Shown: positions 7,058-16,500, counted from the stretch's first letter. The stretch is DNA of 18,231 nucleotides from ZC4RG30 sp039929265 (GCA_039929265.1 JBDSRN010000072.1:1-18231), one strand, 5' to 3'. The notes: generated by a model not told the origin, from the letters alone. A program made the numbers and translations.

Positions 7058-8375
7058 ACCCGTCGCCTTCTTCCCCCGCCGGCGCGACCGGCAAGGGCCT
7101 CTGCGACACCAGCAGCTTGTCGATGCGCTGCCCGTCCATGTCCAGCACTTCGAAGCGCAGATCGCGCCAGGCGAGCGAGTCGCCCGCCGCAGGCACGCGG
7201 CCCAGATGCCACAGCACCAGCCCGGCGACCGTGTGGTAGTCATCGTGGTGCGCGAAATCATTGCGTTCGAGAATGCGCTGCGCTTCGGTGATCGGCAGAT
7301 GCCCGTCCATCAGCCAGCTACCATCTTCGCGACGCACGGCTTCCGCGCGCTCGCGACTGCCGTACTCGAGCAGTCCGCCCGTGATCGCCTTGAGGATATC
7401 GATCGGCGTCGCGACGCCCTGAATGTCGCCGTACTCGCCAGTGACAATCGCAAGATGCGTCGTGCTGTCGCGGAACAACTCCAGCAATCGCAGTACCGAC
7501 ACGCCCACGGGCACGTGCAACGGTGGACGCAGATGATGCTCGAGATCGAGCGCGCCGACGCGCAATGCATCGCCGAGATCTGCCAGCGTGACGACGCCGA
7601 GCAACTCCTCGAGTTCGCCGCGACACAGCAGAAATCGGGCATGGCCGCTGTCCCGCGCTTCCTGCCACAGCTGTGCAATCGGCTCATTCACGTCGAGCCA
7701 GATGATGTCCCCGCGCGGCACCATCACCGACTCGACCGGACGATCGGCGAGGCAAAGTACGCCTTCGATCATATCCTGCTCACGTCGCTGGAATATGCCC
7801 TCTTTCGCGCCGGCGGCGATCAGCGCCTTGAGATCGTCTTCGCTGACGGAGTCCTGGCCCGCAGTCGTCATCGGCAGCAAGCGCGCGAAGACATCCGTCG
7901 AGATCTGCAGCAGCCACACCAGCGGGGCCGCGACGCGTCCGACCAGCGCCATCACCGGCGCGCTGATTTCCGCGAAACGATCCGCGTGCGCGAGCGCCAT
8001 GCGCTTGGGCACGAGCTCGCCAAGAATCAGCGAGAAATATCCGGCGGTGACGACAATGATTGCGTATGCGATTTCGTGTGCATACTGCGCGAGCCAGTCA
8101 ACGCTCTCCAGGTACGTGCCCAGATCCGCGGCGAACACCGCGCCGCCGTAGACGCCTGTCAGGATGGAGCACAGCGTGATGCCGATCTGCACCGTGGAGA
8201 GCAGACGCGTGGGCTCGGCGAGGAGCGCGAGCGCGGCGCGTGCACCAAGGTGGCCACTGTCGGCGCGTGCCCGCAGGCGCGTCTTGCGCGCCGACACGAG
8301 CGCGAGCTCCGACGCGGCAAAGAAGCCGTTGAGCAGGATCATTCCGAACAGAATACTGAGCTCGGTCCAGTACAT
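7056..8375 (-). CDS. CNNM (DUF21)/CBS/CorC-HlyC-domain inner-membrane protein
   Basis: Member of the HlyC/CorC (CNNM) family, whose relatives are linked to Mg2+ or Co2+ efflux and homeostasis; the ion for this one is not known. The 439-aa product has a DUF21 membrane part with hydrophobic segments near 5-26, 62-82, 101-120 and 138-158 and the family block GELVPKRMAL at 119-128. The CBS pair follows at about 206-268 (ending LLGVVTLADL) and 285-335 (ending IQGVATPIDIL). A C-terminal CorC_HlyC domain covers about 350-425 (DGHLPITEAQRIL onward, ending LLVSQR). The N-terminus MYWTELSILFGMILLNGFFA suits ATG 8375, although no good ribosome binding site precedes it. It is convergent with the ncRNA candidate and sits alone, with a decayed gene upstream. 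Often annotated as a hemolysin, but nothing here suggests toxin activity. Confidence 0.9.
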   Translation of the reverse strand: MYWTELSILFGMILLNGFFAASELALVSARKTRLRARADSGHLGARAALALLAEPTRLLSTVQIGITLCSILTGVYGGAVFAADLGTYLESVDWLAQYAHEIAYAIIVVTAGYFSLILGELVPKRMALAHADRFAEISAPVMALVGRVAAPLVWLLQISTDVFARLLPMTTAGQDSVSEDDLKALIAAGAKEGIFQRREQDMIEGVLCLADRPVESVMVPRGDIIWLDVNEPIAQLWQEARDSGHARFLLCRGELEELLGVVTLADLGDALRVGALDLEHHLRPPLHVPVGVSVLRLLELFRDSTTHLAIVTGEYGDIQGVATPIDILKAITGGLLEYGSRERAEAVRREDGSWLMDGHLPITEAQRILERNDFAHHDDYHTVAGLVLWHLGRVPAAGDSLAWRDLRFEVLDMDGQRIDKLLVSQRPLPVAPAGEEGDG

Positions 8376-8414
8376 CGTTTGTCGTCAGCCCTCGGTACGG
8401 GGCCGAGCGACGTA

Positions 8415-8426
8415 CAGGATTTCCTG
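8415..8426. repeat. Short inverted repeat upstream of the CorC-type gene
   Basis: CAGGA (8415-8419), two T and TCCTG (8422-8426) form a 5-2-5 inverted repeat about 40 bp before the minus-strand start at 8375, with imperfect extensions (ACGTA-like) on both sides. It could be an operator. Weak evidence. Confidence 0.25.
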
Positions 8427-8442
8427 ACGTAGTCTCATCGCC

Positions 8443-8468
8443 GGCATCTGCCGATCATGGCAGATGCC
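8443..8468. repeat. Perfect 10-bp inverted repeat (hairpin)
   Basis: GGCATCTGCC (8443-8452) and GGCAGATGCC (8459-8468) are exact inverted copies around GATCAT. It lies 19 bp beyond the stop of the decayed TonB-dependent receptor on the minus strand, where a terminator would sit. No T run follows on either strand, so it is either a decayed terminator stem or a protein-binding palindrome. Confidence 0.7.
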
Positions 8469-8487
8469 CGCGACGCGTGTCAGGCCT

Positions 8488-8800
8488 TCAGAATCGATAG
8501 CGGATACCGAGGTTTGCGTGGCGACCCGCATTGTCGAACAGCTGATTGTTGGTCAGCGAACTGTTGCCCGGCGGCGAACGATCGAGCAGGTATTGCACGC
8601 CGCCGAAAACCTGCAATTGATAAGTTGCCCAGTACTGAGCGGTGAAATTGAGGTAGTGGTAGATGCCAGAGTAGGTGTTGCGCTTCCCCCGTCGTGGAGA
8701 GCTTGCCGAGCGTGTATCAAGCAGTCAGGTTGCCGCGCAAATCCGGCAGCCCGAAGAATCCGCTGTCGGATGCCGCGTTCATGAAGAAGCTCGTCGACTG
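8488..8800 (-). pseudogene. Remnant of a TonB-dependent receptor (C-terminal beta-barrel end)
   Basis: Reading the minus strand from about 8800, one frame gives SFFMNAASDSGFFGLPDLRG, then NLTA, a TGA (8717-8719) and YTLGKLSTT. At a CCCCC run (8686-8690) the frame shifts and continues NTYSGIYHYLNF, later GGVQYLLDRSPPG and finally NAGRHANLGIRYRF before the stop at 8488-8490. LPDLRGNLTA, GVQYLLDRSPP and a final GR...GIRYRF with terminal Phe match the last strands of TonB-dependent outer-membrane receptors (typical forms RGNLTATY, GVNNLFDRDPP, GRxxxVGLRxRF). One in-frame stop, at least one frameshift and loss of everything upstream make it a pseudogene. The substrate cannot be inferred. The 5' limit is approximate. 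Confidence 0.75.
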
Positions 8801-8844
8801 CGACAGCAATGCACGTCTCGAAGCTGAAGCTCTCCGCCTGGCTC

Positions 8845-9372
8845 CTAACCCCCACCCCCGAACACACCGTTATTGGGGGGCGGTGCGGGTACGTTGTCGT
8901 AACGGATTGCGCTGATCTGCCCGTCGCTTTCCATGTACGCGTGCCGCACATCGCGCAAATGCGCGATTCCCTGCTCACGCAGCTTGCTCATGGTCTCGTC
9001 CGGCGTGAGCATCGCCTTGCGCAGGTTCTTCGTCACAAAACGCCCGTGACGTATCAGCAGCATCGTCGGTGGCTCGGTGAAGCGCGCAAACCAGCGGTAG
9101 CGATAGCTCAGCCAGTCGAACAGGTAGTTCCAGCCGCAAATGGTGGAGAGCAGGATCAGGCCTTCGCTCACGGTTTTGTATTCACCGGCCAGCGCGTTCT
9201 GGGATGCGTCGGCAACGATCACGAGCAGCAGCACGTCGGCTATACCCAGTGAGCCGACGTCACGTCGCAGCACGAAGCGGAACACGAGGAACAGGAACCA
9301 GTAGATCACGCTGCCCCGCAAAATAATTTCGGTGACGGGCATGTGAACCGCAAATATCCCGCCGAAGTTCAT
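8845..9372 (-). CDS. DUF421 (YetF-type) membrane protein
   Basis: Function unknown; the family consists of small inner-membrane proteins with a cytoplasmic C-terminal domain. The product is 175 aa from ATG 9372, preceded by GGGGAG (9380-9385 on the minus strand) at 7 nt, a good ribosome binding site. A longer start at 9417 has no such site. Hydrophobic segments lie near residues 10-33, 40-58 and 64-84. The family core is visible as DVGSLGIADVLLLVIVADAS, then TMLLIRHGRF, and LREQGIAHLRDVRHAYMESD in the C-terminal domain. After DGQISAIRYDN the protein ends in an odd low-complexity tail, PAPPPNNGVFGGGG, written by G/C runs at 8845-8885 next to the pseudogene. The tail may be a recent read-through extension. 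Confidence 0.88.
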   Translation of the reverse strand: MNFGGIFAVHMPVTEIILRGSVIYWFLFLVFRFVLRRDVGSLGIADVLLLVIVADASQNALAGEYKTVSEGLILLSTICGWNYLFDWLSYRYRWFARFTEPPTMLLIRHGRFVTKNLRKAMLTPDETMSKLREQGIAHLRDVRHAYMESDGQISAIRYDNVPAPPPNNGVFGGGG

Positions 9373-9563
9373 GTTGATGCTCCCCTGGCCAGACGTCGTT
9401 CGTTCATCGTCGCGCAAATTATGGCCTTAAGCCATCTCGCACATTGGGAGCCGGCTCAGGCGCAGCTGATCACCGCACAGGCATGTTGAGTTCTGAACAG
9501 TCAAGAAGTGCGAGGCATGGATCTCAAAAGAGAGGTGCGGCGGTAAACGGGTCGACCACTCTT

Positions 9564-11366
9564 TCAAGGCCATGCCGGAAGCCAAGGGCCGTTGAGCCAC
9601 AGCGCCCGCGCCATCCATGCCGAAGTCGCGCACAACAGCATCGTCAGTGGCAACCCCACACGCAGGAAATCCCCGAAGGTATAGCGACCGGGTCCGAGGA
9701 TCAGGAGATTGCCGTGATGCCCGATCGGCGTCAGGAACGACGCCACCGCTCCGAGCGCGGCGCACACCACGAAGGGCGCGGGTGGCAGGCCCAGTGCCGC
9801 GGCAACGGCAATTGCGATCGGTCCGATCAGCACAACAGTCGCCGCATCCGAAAGAATCTGCGTCAGGAGCGAGGCGGCGCCGAACAACACAGCCAGCATG
9901 ACCAGCTCGCTCCAGCCTGAGGATACCGCCAGCAGCTGATTGGCGAACAGCTGTGCCGTGCCGGTCTTCTCCATTGCGACGCCCAGTGGAATGACTCCCG
10001 CGATCATGACGAATATGCGCACGTCGATTTCGTGATACGCCTTCTCGATCGAGATGCAGCCCGTGAGCACCATGGTGACGGCGCCTGCGAGGAACACGAT
10101 CTGAGTCGGCAGCCAGCCACTTGCGGCAAGCGCGACCACCGCTAGCATCGTGCCGATGGCCAGTGGCGCGCGATGTCGCCACTTCTGACGCGACGCGAAT
10201 GGCACCATCATCAGGAAGCCGCGGTGTTGTGCCAGCTCCGAGAAACGCTCTGTATTGCCCGACAGCACCAGCAGATCGCCCTCGTTCAGGGTGACCTCGG
10301 ACAACTTGTCGACCATGAAACTGCTCTTGCGCCACAGGCCTACCACGAGTACGCCAAGTGTCCGATAGAAATCGATGTCACCGATGCTGCGACCGGCGAA
10401 CTCGGAGCCCGGGCCGACCACAACCTGCACGAGTTCACTGGAAGCGCCTGTTGCCTTGGCGCGTTCACCGTATTTCGCGATCGCGTTGAGGGCCAGCCCG
10501 GGCTCGTCCTTGACTGACGAGAGCTCGTCTGGCGACGCGCGCACGAGCAGCACGTCGCCCGCCTGCAGCGGCGCGTTGCGCGGCGTCACGCGGACATCGT
10601 CACGCAGCCTGTCGACCACCTGAACGCGCTCCTTGAATTGCGTTGTGAATTCGCTGAGTGGTTTGCCGATCCAGCCGGAACCCGGTTCGACGACCAGCTC
10701 GGTGTAGTAGCGCTCCAGTCGCAGATAGTCCTGTTCCGAGCTGACGCCACTGCGCCGCGGGATTACCCAGCGCATCAGCATGATGTAAATCACACCAATC
10801 GTGACGAGGCCAACACCGATCGGCGTGATGTCGAACACTCGCAGTCCGACCGATCCCTGGCGCTCCAGCATGTCGCCAGCGAGCAGGAAGGCGGGCGCGC
10901 TGAACACGGTGAGCGTCGTTCCAAGTGATGCGGCGAGCGACATTGGCATCAGCAATCGCGACGCAGGCACGTCATGATCCCTTGCAAACCGCATGACGAT
11001 CGGCAACATCATGGCGGTGATCATCAGGTGATGCGAAAACGCGGCCAGCAGGGCGACTGCGGGCATGATCACGAGAATCGCCCGCCATTCGCTTGCTCCG
11101 GACGCGCGGCCAATCCAGTGACCGATGCGCTCGGTCACACCGGTGGCGTTCAATCCGCCCGCCATGACGAACACGCTTGCAACGATAATCGCCGGCTCGC
11201 TGGTGAATCCCGACAGCGCCTGTTCCGGCGTGAGGATGCCGCCGATGACGAGGCTCAGCAGCACAAGTAACGCGGTAAGGTCGATGCGCGGCGTGCCGCG
11301 AACGAACAGCACGAGCGCAGCAGCGAGAATCAGCAAGAACATTGCTTGCTGGACTGGAATTAGCAC
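9564..11366 (-). CDS. SLC13/DASS-type permease with two RCK_C (TrkA-C) domains
   Basis: Secondary transporter of the ion-transporter superfamily; relatives move dicarboxylates, sulfate or other anions with Na+. The substrate is unknown here. With GTG 11366 as start (GGGGGG at 11373-11378, 6 nt upstream) the product is 600 aa. TTG 11396 without a ribosome binding site and a later ATG are alternatives. Layout: an N-terminal membrane half with LLILAAALVLFV and SHHLMITAMMLPIVMRFARD, two soluble RCK_C domains at about 220-285 and 310-382 (the second ending LNEGDLLVLSGNTERFSEL), then a C-terminal membrane half with SDAATVVLIGPIAIAVAAAL and the re-entrant-type motif FLTPIGHHGNLLILGPGRY. The paired RCK_C insert is typical of the family's larger bacterial members and likely senses a ligand. 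It stands alone on the minus strand. Confidence 0.9.
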   Translation of the reverse strand: MLIPVQQAMFLLILAAALVLFVRGTPRIDLTALLVLLSLVIGGILTPEQALSGFTSEPAIIVASVFVMAGGLNATGVTERIGHWIGRASGASEWRAILVIMPAVALLAAFSHHLMITAMMLPIVMRFARDHDVPASRLLMPMSLAASLGTTLTVFSAPAFLLAGDMLERQGSVGLRVFDITPIGVGLVTIGVIYIMLMRWVIPRRSGVSSEQDYLRLERYYTELVVEPGSGWIGKPLSEFTTQFKERVQVVDRLRDDVRVTPRNAPLQAGDVLLVRASPDELSSVKDEPGLALNAIAKYGERAKATGASSELVQVVVGPGSEFAGRSIGDIDFYRTLGVLVVGLWRKSSFMVDKLSEVTLNEGDLLVLSGNTERFSELAQHRGFLMMVPFASRQKWRHRAPLAIGTMLAVVALAASGWLPTQIVFLAGAVTMVLTGCISIEKAYHEIDVRIFVMIAGVIPLGVAMEKTGTAQLFANQLLAVSSGWSELVMLAVLFGAASLLTQILSDAATVVLIGPIAIAVAAALGLPPAPFVVCAALGAVASFLTPIGHHGNLLILGPGRYTFGDFLRVGLPLTMLLCATSAWMARALWLNGPWLPAWP

Positions 11367-11636
11367 CGTGAACCCCCCGTCTATGGAGAGCGTCAATTTA
11401 CGGCAATTCGCGGACGCCGCTGTAGGAACATCGGCAGAGGTAGCTTAGCGGGGTTCGATCGGGTATCAAATCCCGATGACCTCGATCCTGATCAGCGGTG
11501 TGTGTTTTCTCGCCGCAGTCTGGCGGGAGTTGTGTCCGGGCCTGCCGCCACCGCGGCCGAACATCCGGTGCATACGGTCCTGCATCCTGCTCATAGTCAA
11601 CGGCAGCTGGACTGTTCGGCTCCAGGGAGCGCGCGC
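11367..11636. other. Intergenic stretch with no supportable gene
   Basis: About 270 bp between the permease start and the M19 remnant. A 42-codon minus-strand frame (ATG 11594 to the stop at 11466) lacks a ribosome binding site and any recognisable motif. ATCGGG/CCCGAT (11458-11477) is a 6-bp inverted repeat with an 8-nt loop and no T run. A promoter for the permease should lie just above 11366, but I see no convincing -35/-10 pair. Confidence 0.5.
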
Positions 11637-12095
11637 CTGAGCCAGGCGCAACACCCGCAGCTCATTACCTGACCAAAGTCTTTGCAGGTCTTCCTGCGGC
11701 ATCCCCATATGCAGCAGGCGCTCTGATACGTGGATAGTTGCTGGCTTCATCCAGCCCCGTGACGCCGCCACCATCGAAGTCGATGCCGATACCAACGTGC
11801 TCGACGCATGCGACTGCAATCGCATGGCGCAGGTGCGCGATGAAGTCCTCGAACGTCGCGCGTGGCTGCGGTTGTGCACGATCGATCGCCAGCATTCCTT
11901 GTTTCGGCTTCCCGCCCGCGCGCTGCGTAGCGCACCCACGTCGCGACGCAGCGCCGCGATGGCTGCCTCGCGCGCAGCATTCGCGGGTTTTGCGATCATA
12001 CAGTCACTGCAGGCACTCACCTGGATCACACCTCCCGTCGCTGCTAGCCTGCGCAGGGGCTCGTCACCGACGTTGCGTGGATGCGAGTGAATTGT
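11637..12095 (-). pseudogene. Remnant of an M19-family (renal/membrane) dipeptidase, C-terminal part
   Basis: Three pieces in two frames on the minus strand join into the C-terminal part of an M19 zinc dipeptidase. The first (12095 to about 11920) reads TIHSHPRNVGDEPLRRLAAT then GGVIQVSA. The second (about 11910 to 11725) reads RATFEDFIAHLRHAIAVACV then EHVGIGIDFDGGG and LDEASNYP. The third (about 11724 to 11637) returns to the first frame with SERLLHMGMPQEDLQRLW then SGNELRVLRLAQ. SH, HPRNV, GxxFDGG and GNxLRVL are family landmarks, and the Asp in DFDG is a known metal-site residue. There are two frameshifts. About eight codons appear lost between SH and HPRN, and the N-terminal two thirds is missing, with gltD following 59 bp upstream. 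Not functional. Confidence 0.82.
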
Positions 12096-12153
12096 CGGGC
12101 CACCCCATCCAAAAGGCATGAGGCCTGGACACTGCCATGAGCTCAGCAGCGTC

Positions 12154-13563
12154 TCAACCAACGTTGAGGTAGTTCAGGATTCCCTTGGCCGCCTCGCGTC
12201 CCTCGAACACCGCGGTGACGACCAGATCCGAGCCGCGCACCATGTCACCGCCCGCGAATACTTTCGGGTTGGTGGTCTGGAACGCGCTCTTCGGCTGCGC
12301 CGACACTCGCACGCGACCGTTACCGTGCAGCGCGATGTTGTGCGCATCGAACCATGGCGCCGGGCTGGGATTGAAACCGAACGCGATGATCACGGCATCG
12401 GCGGGCAGCACCTCTTCCGTGCCCGGCACGTTCTCGGGCACGCGGCGACCGCGCGGGCCCGGCGGGCCGAGACGTGTCGCCACGACCTTCACGCCTTCGA
12501 CCTTGTCGGTGCCGACGATTTCGATCGGCTGGCGATTGAAGAAGAACGTCACGCCCTCTTCCTTGCTGTTCTTGTAGTCGCGACGCGAGCCGGGCATGTT
12601 GTCTTCGTCGCGACGATAGGTGCATGCGACCGACTCCGCGCCCTGGCGGATCGCGGTGCGATTGCAGTCCATGCCCGTATCGCCGCCGCCGAGCACTACC
12701 ACGCGCTTGCCGGCCATGCTGACGAATTCCAGATCGCTGGGAATCCCCAGCTCCCGATTGATGTTCGAGACGAGATACGGAAGCGCTTCGTGCACGCCCG
12801 GCAGGTCTTCACCCGGGAAGTTGCCCTTAACGTAGCTGTAGGTGCCCATGCCGAGAAACACGGCATCGTACTCTGCGACCAGTTGCTCGAAGCCGATGTC
12901 GCTGCCAATGTCGACGCCGAGACGGAACTCGACGCCCATCTCTTCCATTACCGAGCGGCGCTTCTCGACGACTTCCTTCTCGAGCTTGAACGGCGGGATG
13001 CCGAACGTCAGCAGTCCGCCGATACGCTGGTAGCGATCGAACACGATGGGCTTCACGCCGTTGCGCACGAGGATGTCTGCGCAGCCAAGGCCCGCGGGCC
13101 CCGCGCCGATGATGGCGACCCGCTTGTCCGTCTGCAGCACGTTCGACATATCCGGCTTCCAGCCCTGCCGGAACGCCTCGTCGGTGATGTATTTCTCGAT
13201 GGAGCCGATCGTCACGGCGCCGAGACCATCATTGAGCGTGCACGCGCCTTCGCACAGGCGATCCTGCGGGCAGATGCGGCCGCACACTTCCGGCAGCGAG
13301 TTCGTGCGATGAGAGAGCTCGGCAGCCTCGAACAGGTTGCCGTCCTCGATCAACTTGAGCCAGTTCGGGATATAGTTGTGGACGGGGCATTTCCACTCGC
13401 AGAACGGATTGCCGCACGCCAGGCAGCGGCCCGCCTGCTGCGAGGCGCCTTCGGGCTCGAATTCCTTGTAGATCTCCCGGAATTCCGTCACGCGCACTTC
13501 GACGGGCAACTTCTCCGGATCGTGACGCGGAATATCCAGGAACTGCAGTGTCTTGTCGGCCAT
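12154..13563 (-). CDS. gltD: glutamate synthase [NADPH] small (beta) subunit
   Basis: Feeds electrons from NADPH through FAD and iron-sulfur centres to the large subunit for L-glutamate formation. The 469-aa product has the standard length. Two N-terminal cysteine clusters, C47-C50-C55-C59 (CLACGNPFCEWKC) and C94-C98-C104-C108 (CGRICPQDRLCEGAC), supply ligands for the [4Fe-4S] centres. The FAD dinucleotide fold has GAGPAGLG at 153-160 and the NADPH fold has GGGDTG at 292-297. VFAGGDMVRGSDLVV near the C-terminus is the second FAD contact typical of this family. The start lies 16 bp after the gltB stop, so the two form one transcription unit with the subunit genes in the usual order. The ribosome binding site is weak (GAG), which may rely on coupling to gltB. 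A remnant M19 gene follows the stop. Confidence 0.97.
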   Translation of the reverse strand: MADKTLQFLDIPRHDPEKLPVEVRVTEFREIYKEFEPEGASQQAGRCLACGNPFCEWKCPVHNYIPNWLKLIEDGNLFEAAELSHRTNSLPEVCGRICPQDRLCEGACTLNDGLGAVTIGSIEKYITDEAFRQGWKPDMSNVLQTDKRVAIIGAGPAGLGCADILVRNGVKPIVFDRYQRIGGLLTFGIPPFKLEKEVVEKRRSVMEEMGVEFRLGVDIGSDIGFEQLVAEYDAVFLGMGTYSYVKGNFPGEDLPGVHEALPYLVSNINRELGIPSDLEFVSMAGKRVVVLGGGDTGMDCNRTAIRQGAESVACTYRRDEDNMPGSRRDYKNSKEEGVTFFFNRQPIEIVGTDKVEGVKVVATRLGPPGPRGRRVPENVPGTEEVLPADAVIIAFGFNPSPAPWFDAHNIALHGNGRVRVSAQPKSAFQTTNPKVFAGGDMVRGSDLVVTAVFEGREAAKGILNYLNVG

Positions 13564-13579
13564 GTGGTACTCGATCAGC

Positions 13580-16500
13580 TCAGGCGGCGCTGCGCAGGTT
13601 TTCGATCAGTGAATCGATCGACGCAGCCTTGGGCTTCACGACCCAGAACTTGCCGACATAGGAACGGTAGTCACGCAAGATCGCGTCGCCCCACACGCTG
13701 CCGGTCTCGGCGACGTGGCGCTCGAGCAGATCCTGCAGATGCTGCAGGTACAGCTCCATGCCCTCACCTGCGATGCGATGGATGTTGATAAGCTCGTGAT
13801 TGTAGCGATCGACAAAGTCGCGATCCATGTCGAGCACGTAGGCGAATCCGCCGGTGAAACCCGCGCCGAAATTGTGACCCGTGCGACCCAGCACGCACAC
13901 GACACCGCCGGTCATGTACTCGCAGCAATGATCGCCGGCGCCTTCAACGACGGTAAGCGCGCCGGAGTTGCGCACCGCGAAGCGTTCGCCAGCCTGGCCT
14001 GCGGCGTACAGTTCGCCGCCCGTCGCACCATACAGGCAGGTGTTGCCCATGATCGGCGTTTCACGCGCGACATAGATCGCGTTGCGCGGCGGGCGCAGCA
14101 CGAGCTTGCCCGCGGCCATGCCCTTGCCGACGTAATCGTTGGCATCTCCTTCGAGATACATGTGCAGACCACCCGCGTTCCACACACCGAAGCTCTGCCC
14201 GACGGAACCCGTGAGGTTCAGCTTCACCGGCGCATCGCTGAGGCCGTAGTTGCCCCAGCGCCGCGCGATCTCGCCGGACACGCGCGCGCCGATCGAGCGG
14301 TTGAAATTCTTCACCTCGTAGTGCCACTCCCCGCCAGTGCGGGCCTCGATCGCCGCATGCGTGTCGGCAACCATGTGCTCGGCGAGCTCGCCCTTGTCGA
14401 ACGGTGCGTTCTTCGTCATCGTGCAGAACTGCGGCACATCCGGCGCCATGCCCGCATCGGACAGCAGCGGCGACAGATCGAGCTTGCGCTGGCGCGCCGT
14501 TTGGCCCGGCAACTTCTCGAGGAACTGCGTCTGGCCGATCAGCTCACTGATGCTGCGCACGCCCATCGCCGCCATCAGCTCGCGGCATTCCTGCGCGACG
14601 AAGTTGAAATAGTTGATGACCATTTCCGGCAGACCGATGAAATACTTCGAGCGCAGCACCGGGTGCTGGGTGGCGATGCCGGTGGCGCAGTTGTTCAGGT
14701 GACAGATGCGCAGGTACTTGCAGCCCAGCGCCACCATCGGTGCGGTGCCAAAGCCGAAACTCTCGGCACCCAGGAGCGCGGCCTTGAGCACGTCCAGGCC
14801 GGTCTTGAGCCCGCCGTCCGCCTGCACGCGCACCTTGTGACGCATGTCGTTCACGCGCAGCGTCTGATGCGTCTCGGCGAGGCCGAGCTCGAACGGCGAG
14901 CCCGCGTACTTGATCGACGACAGTGGGCTCGCGCCCGTGCCGCCGTCGTAACCGGAAATCGTGATGAGATCCGCGTACGCCTTCGCGACGCCAGCCGCCA
15001 CCGTGCCAACACCCGGTTCCGCAACCAGCTTCACCGAGACGAGCGCGGTGGGATTCACCTGCTTCAGGTCGAAGATGAGCTGCGCGAGGTCCTCGATCGA
15101 ATAGATGTCGTGATGTGGCGGCGGGGAGATCAGACCGACGCCGGGCCGCGCGAAGCGCAGCCGCGCGATCATCTCGTTCACCTTGTGGCCCGGAAGCTGT
15201 CCGCCCTCGCCCGGCTTTGCACCCTGTGCCACCTTGATCTGCAGCACTTCAGCGTTCACAAGGTATTCCGGCGTGACACCGAAACGACCGGATGCCACCT
15301 GCTTGATCTTGGAATTCTTCTCCGTGCCATAGCGCACAGGATCCTCGCCACCTTCCCCGGAGTTCGAGCGCGCGCCCATGCGATTCATCGCGATCGCGAG
15401 CGCCTCGTGCGCCTCGGGCGACAGCGCGCCGAGCGACATGCCCGCGGTATCGAAACGCTGCATGATCGATGCGATCGGTTCCACCTCGTCGATCGGGATC
15501 GGCGTCGCACCGCCGCGGATGCCGAGCAGATCGCGCAGCGTGGAGGCCGGACGTTCGTTCACCAGCTTCGAGAACAGCTTGTAGTACTCGTAGTTGCCCG
15601 AGATCACCGACGCCTGCAGTGTCGCGATCACATCGGGGTTGTACATGTGGTACTCGCCGTCGTGTACGTATTTCAACAGCCCGCCTTGCTCGATCGACTT
15701 GCGCGGATTCCAGGCACGCTCCGCGCACCATGCCGCATCCTGCGCGAGGTCGTCGAAGTCCGCGCCTTCGACGCGGCTGGTGGTGCCGTGGAAGCACAGC
15801 TCGACCACCTTCGAGTTCAGCCCGACGATCTCGAACAGCTGCGCGCCGCGATAGCTCGCAATGGTCGATATGCCCATCTTCGACATGATCTTGAAGAGGC
15901 CCTTGCGGATCGCCTTGCGATAGCTGCGGCCCAGCTCCGTACGCTCTGCGTGCTCGAGCGCGACGCGACCCTTGCGCATCATCTCGAACAGCGTCTGGTA
16001 GGCCATGTACGGATACACGGCGGTCGCGCCGTAACCGATGAGACACGCGAAGTGATGCGGATCGCGCACGGTGCCCGTCTCGATGAGGAGATTGCACTTG
16101 CTGCGCAGCCCCACCTTGACGAGATGGTGATGCACGGCCCCGGTGGCGAGCAGCGCGTGGATCACGGGTTTGTCGCGCTGCAAGTAGCGATCGGAGATCA
16201 GCAGCACCAGCACCCCTTCGCGCACCGCGGCTTCCGCCTGCGCACAGATGCGATGCAGCGCGGGCTCGAGCCCTTCCCCTGGCTCATGCACGAGGTCGAT
16301 GAACTGGTTGGTGAACTCTTCCGAGGCCATGAGCTGCCGCAGCTTGCGCTGTGACAGCACGGGCGAATTGATGACCACCTGCACCGCGTGCTCCGGCAGG
16401 GGCACGAACATGTTCGACTCCGGCCCGATCTGCGTCTGCAGCGACATCACGATCGACTCGCGCAACGAATCGATCGGAGGATTGGTGACCTGCGCGAACT

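Noticed and set aside
7014..8432. 472-codon plus-strand frame opposite the CorC-type gene
   Set aside because: Starts inside the terminator region and runs antisense to a well-supported membrane protein.
8553..8978. 141-codon minus-strand frame overlapping DUF421
   Set aside because: It is the wrong frame over both the end of DUF421 and the receptor remnant.
11420..11480. tRNA-like stretch with GGTTCGATC and a D-arm-like GGTAGCTTAGC
   Set aside because: No acceptor stem, anticodon arm or cloverleaf could be formed around it.
11466..12161. 231-codon minus-strand hypothetical protein
   Set aside because: Parts of it carry M19 sequence, but the middle is the wrong frame of the same gene. It is a pseudogene, not a protein.
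12118..13788. 556-codon plus-strand frame opposite gltD
   Set aside because: Antisense shadow of gltD, with Arg/His/Ala-rich composition and no family features.
13715..16354. 879-codon open frame on the plus strand opposite gltB
   Set aside because: It lies wholly antisense to a full-length, motif-complete gltB, has no recognisable domain, and is expected from GC-rich codon use.
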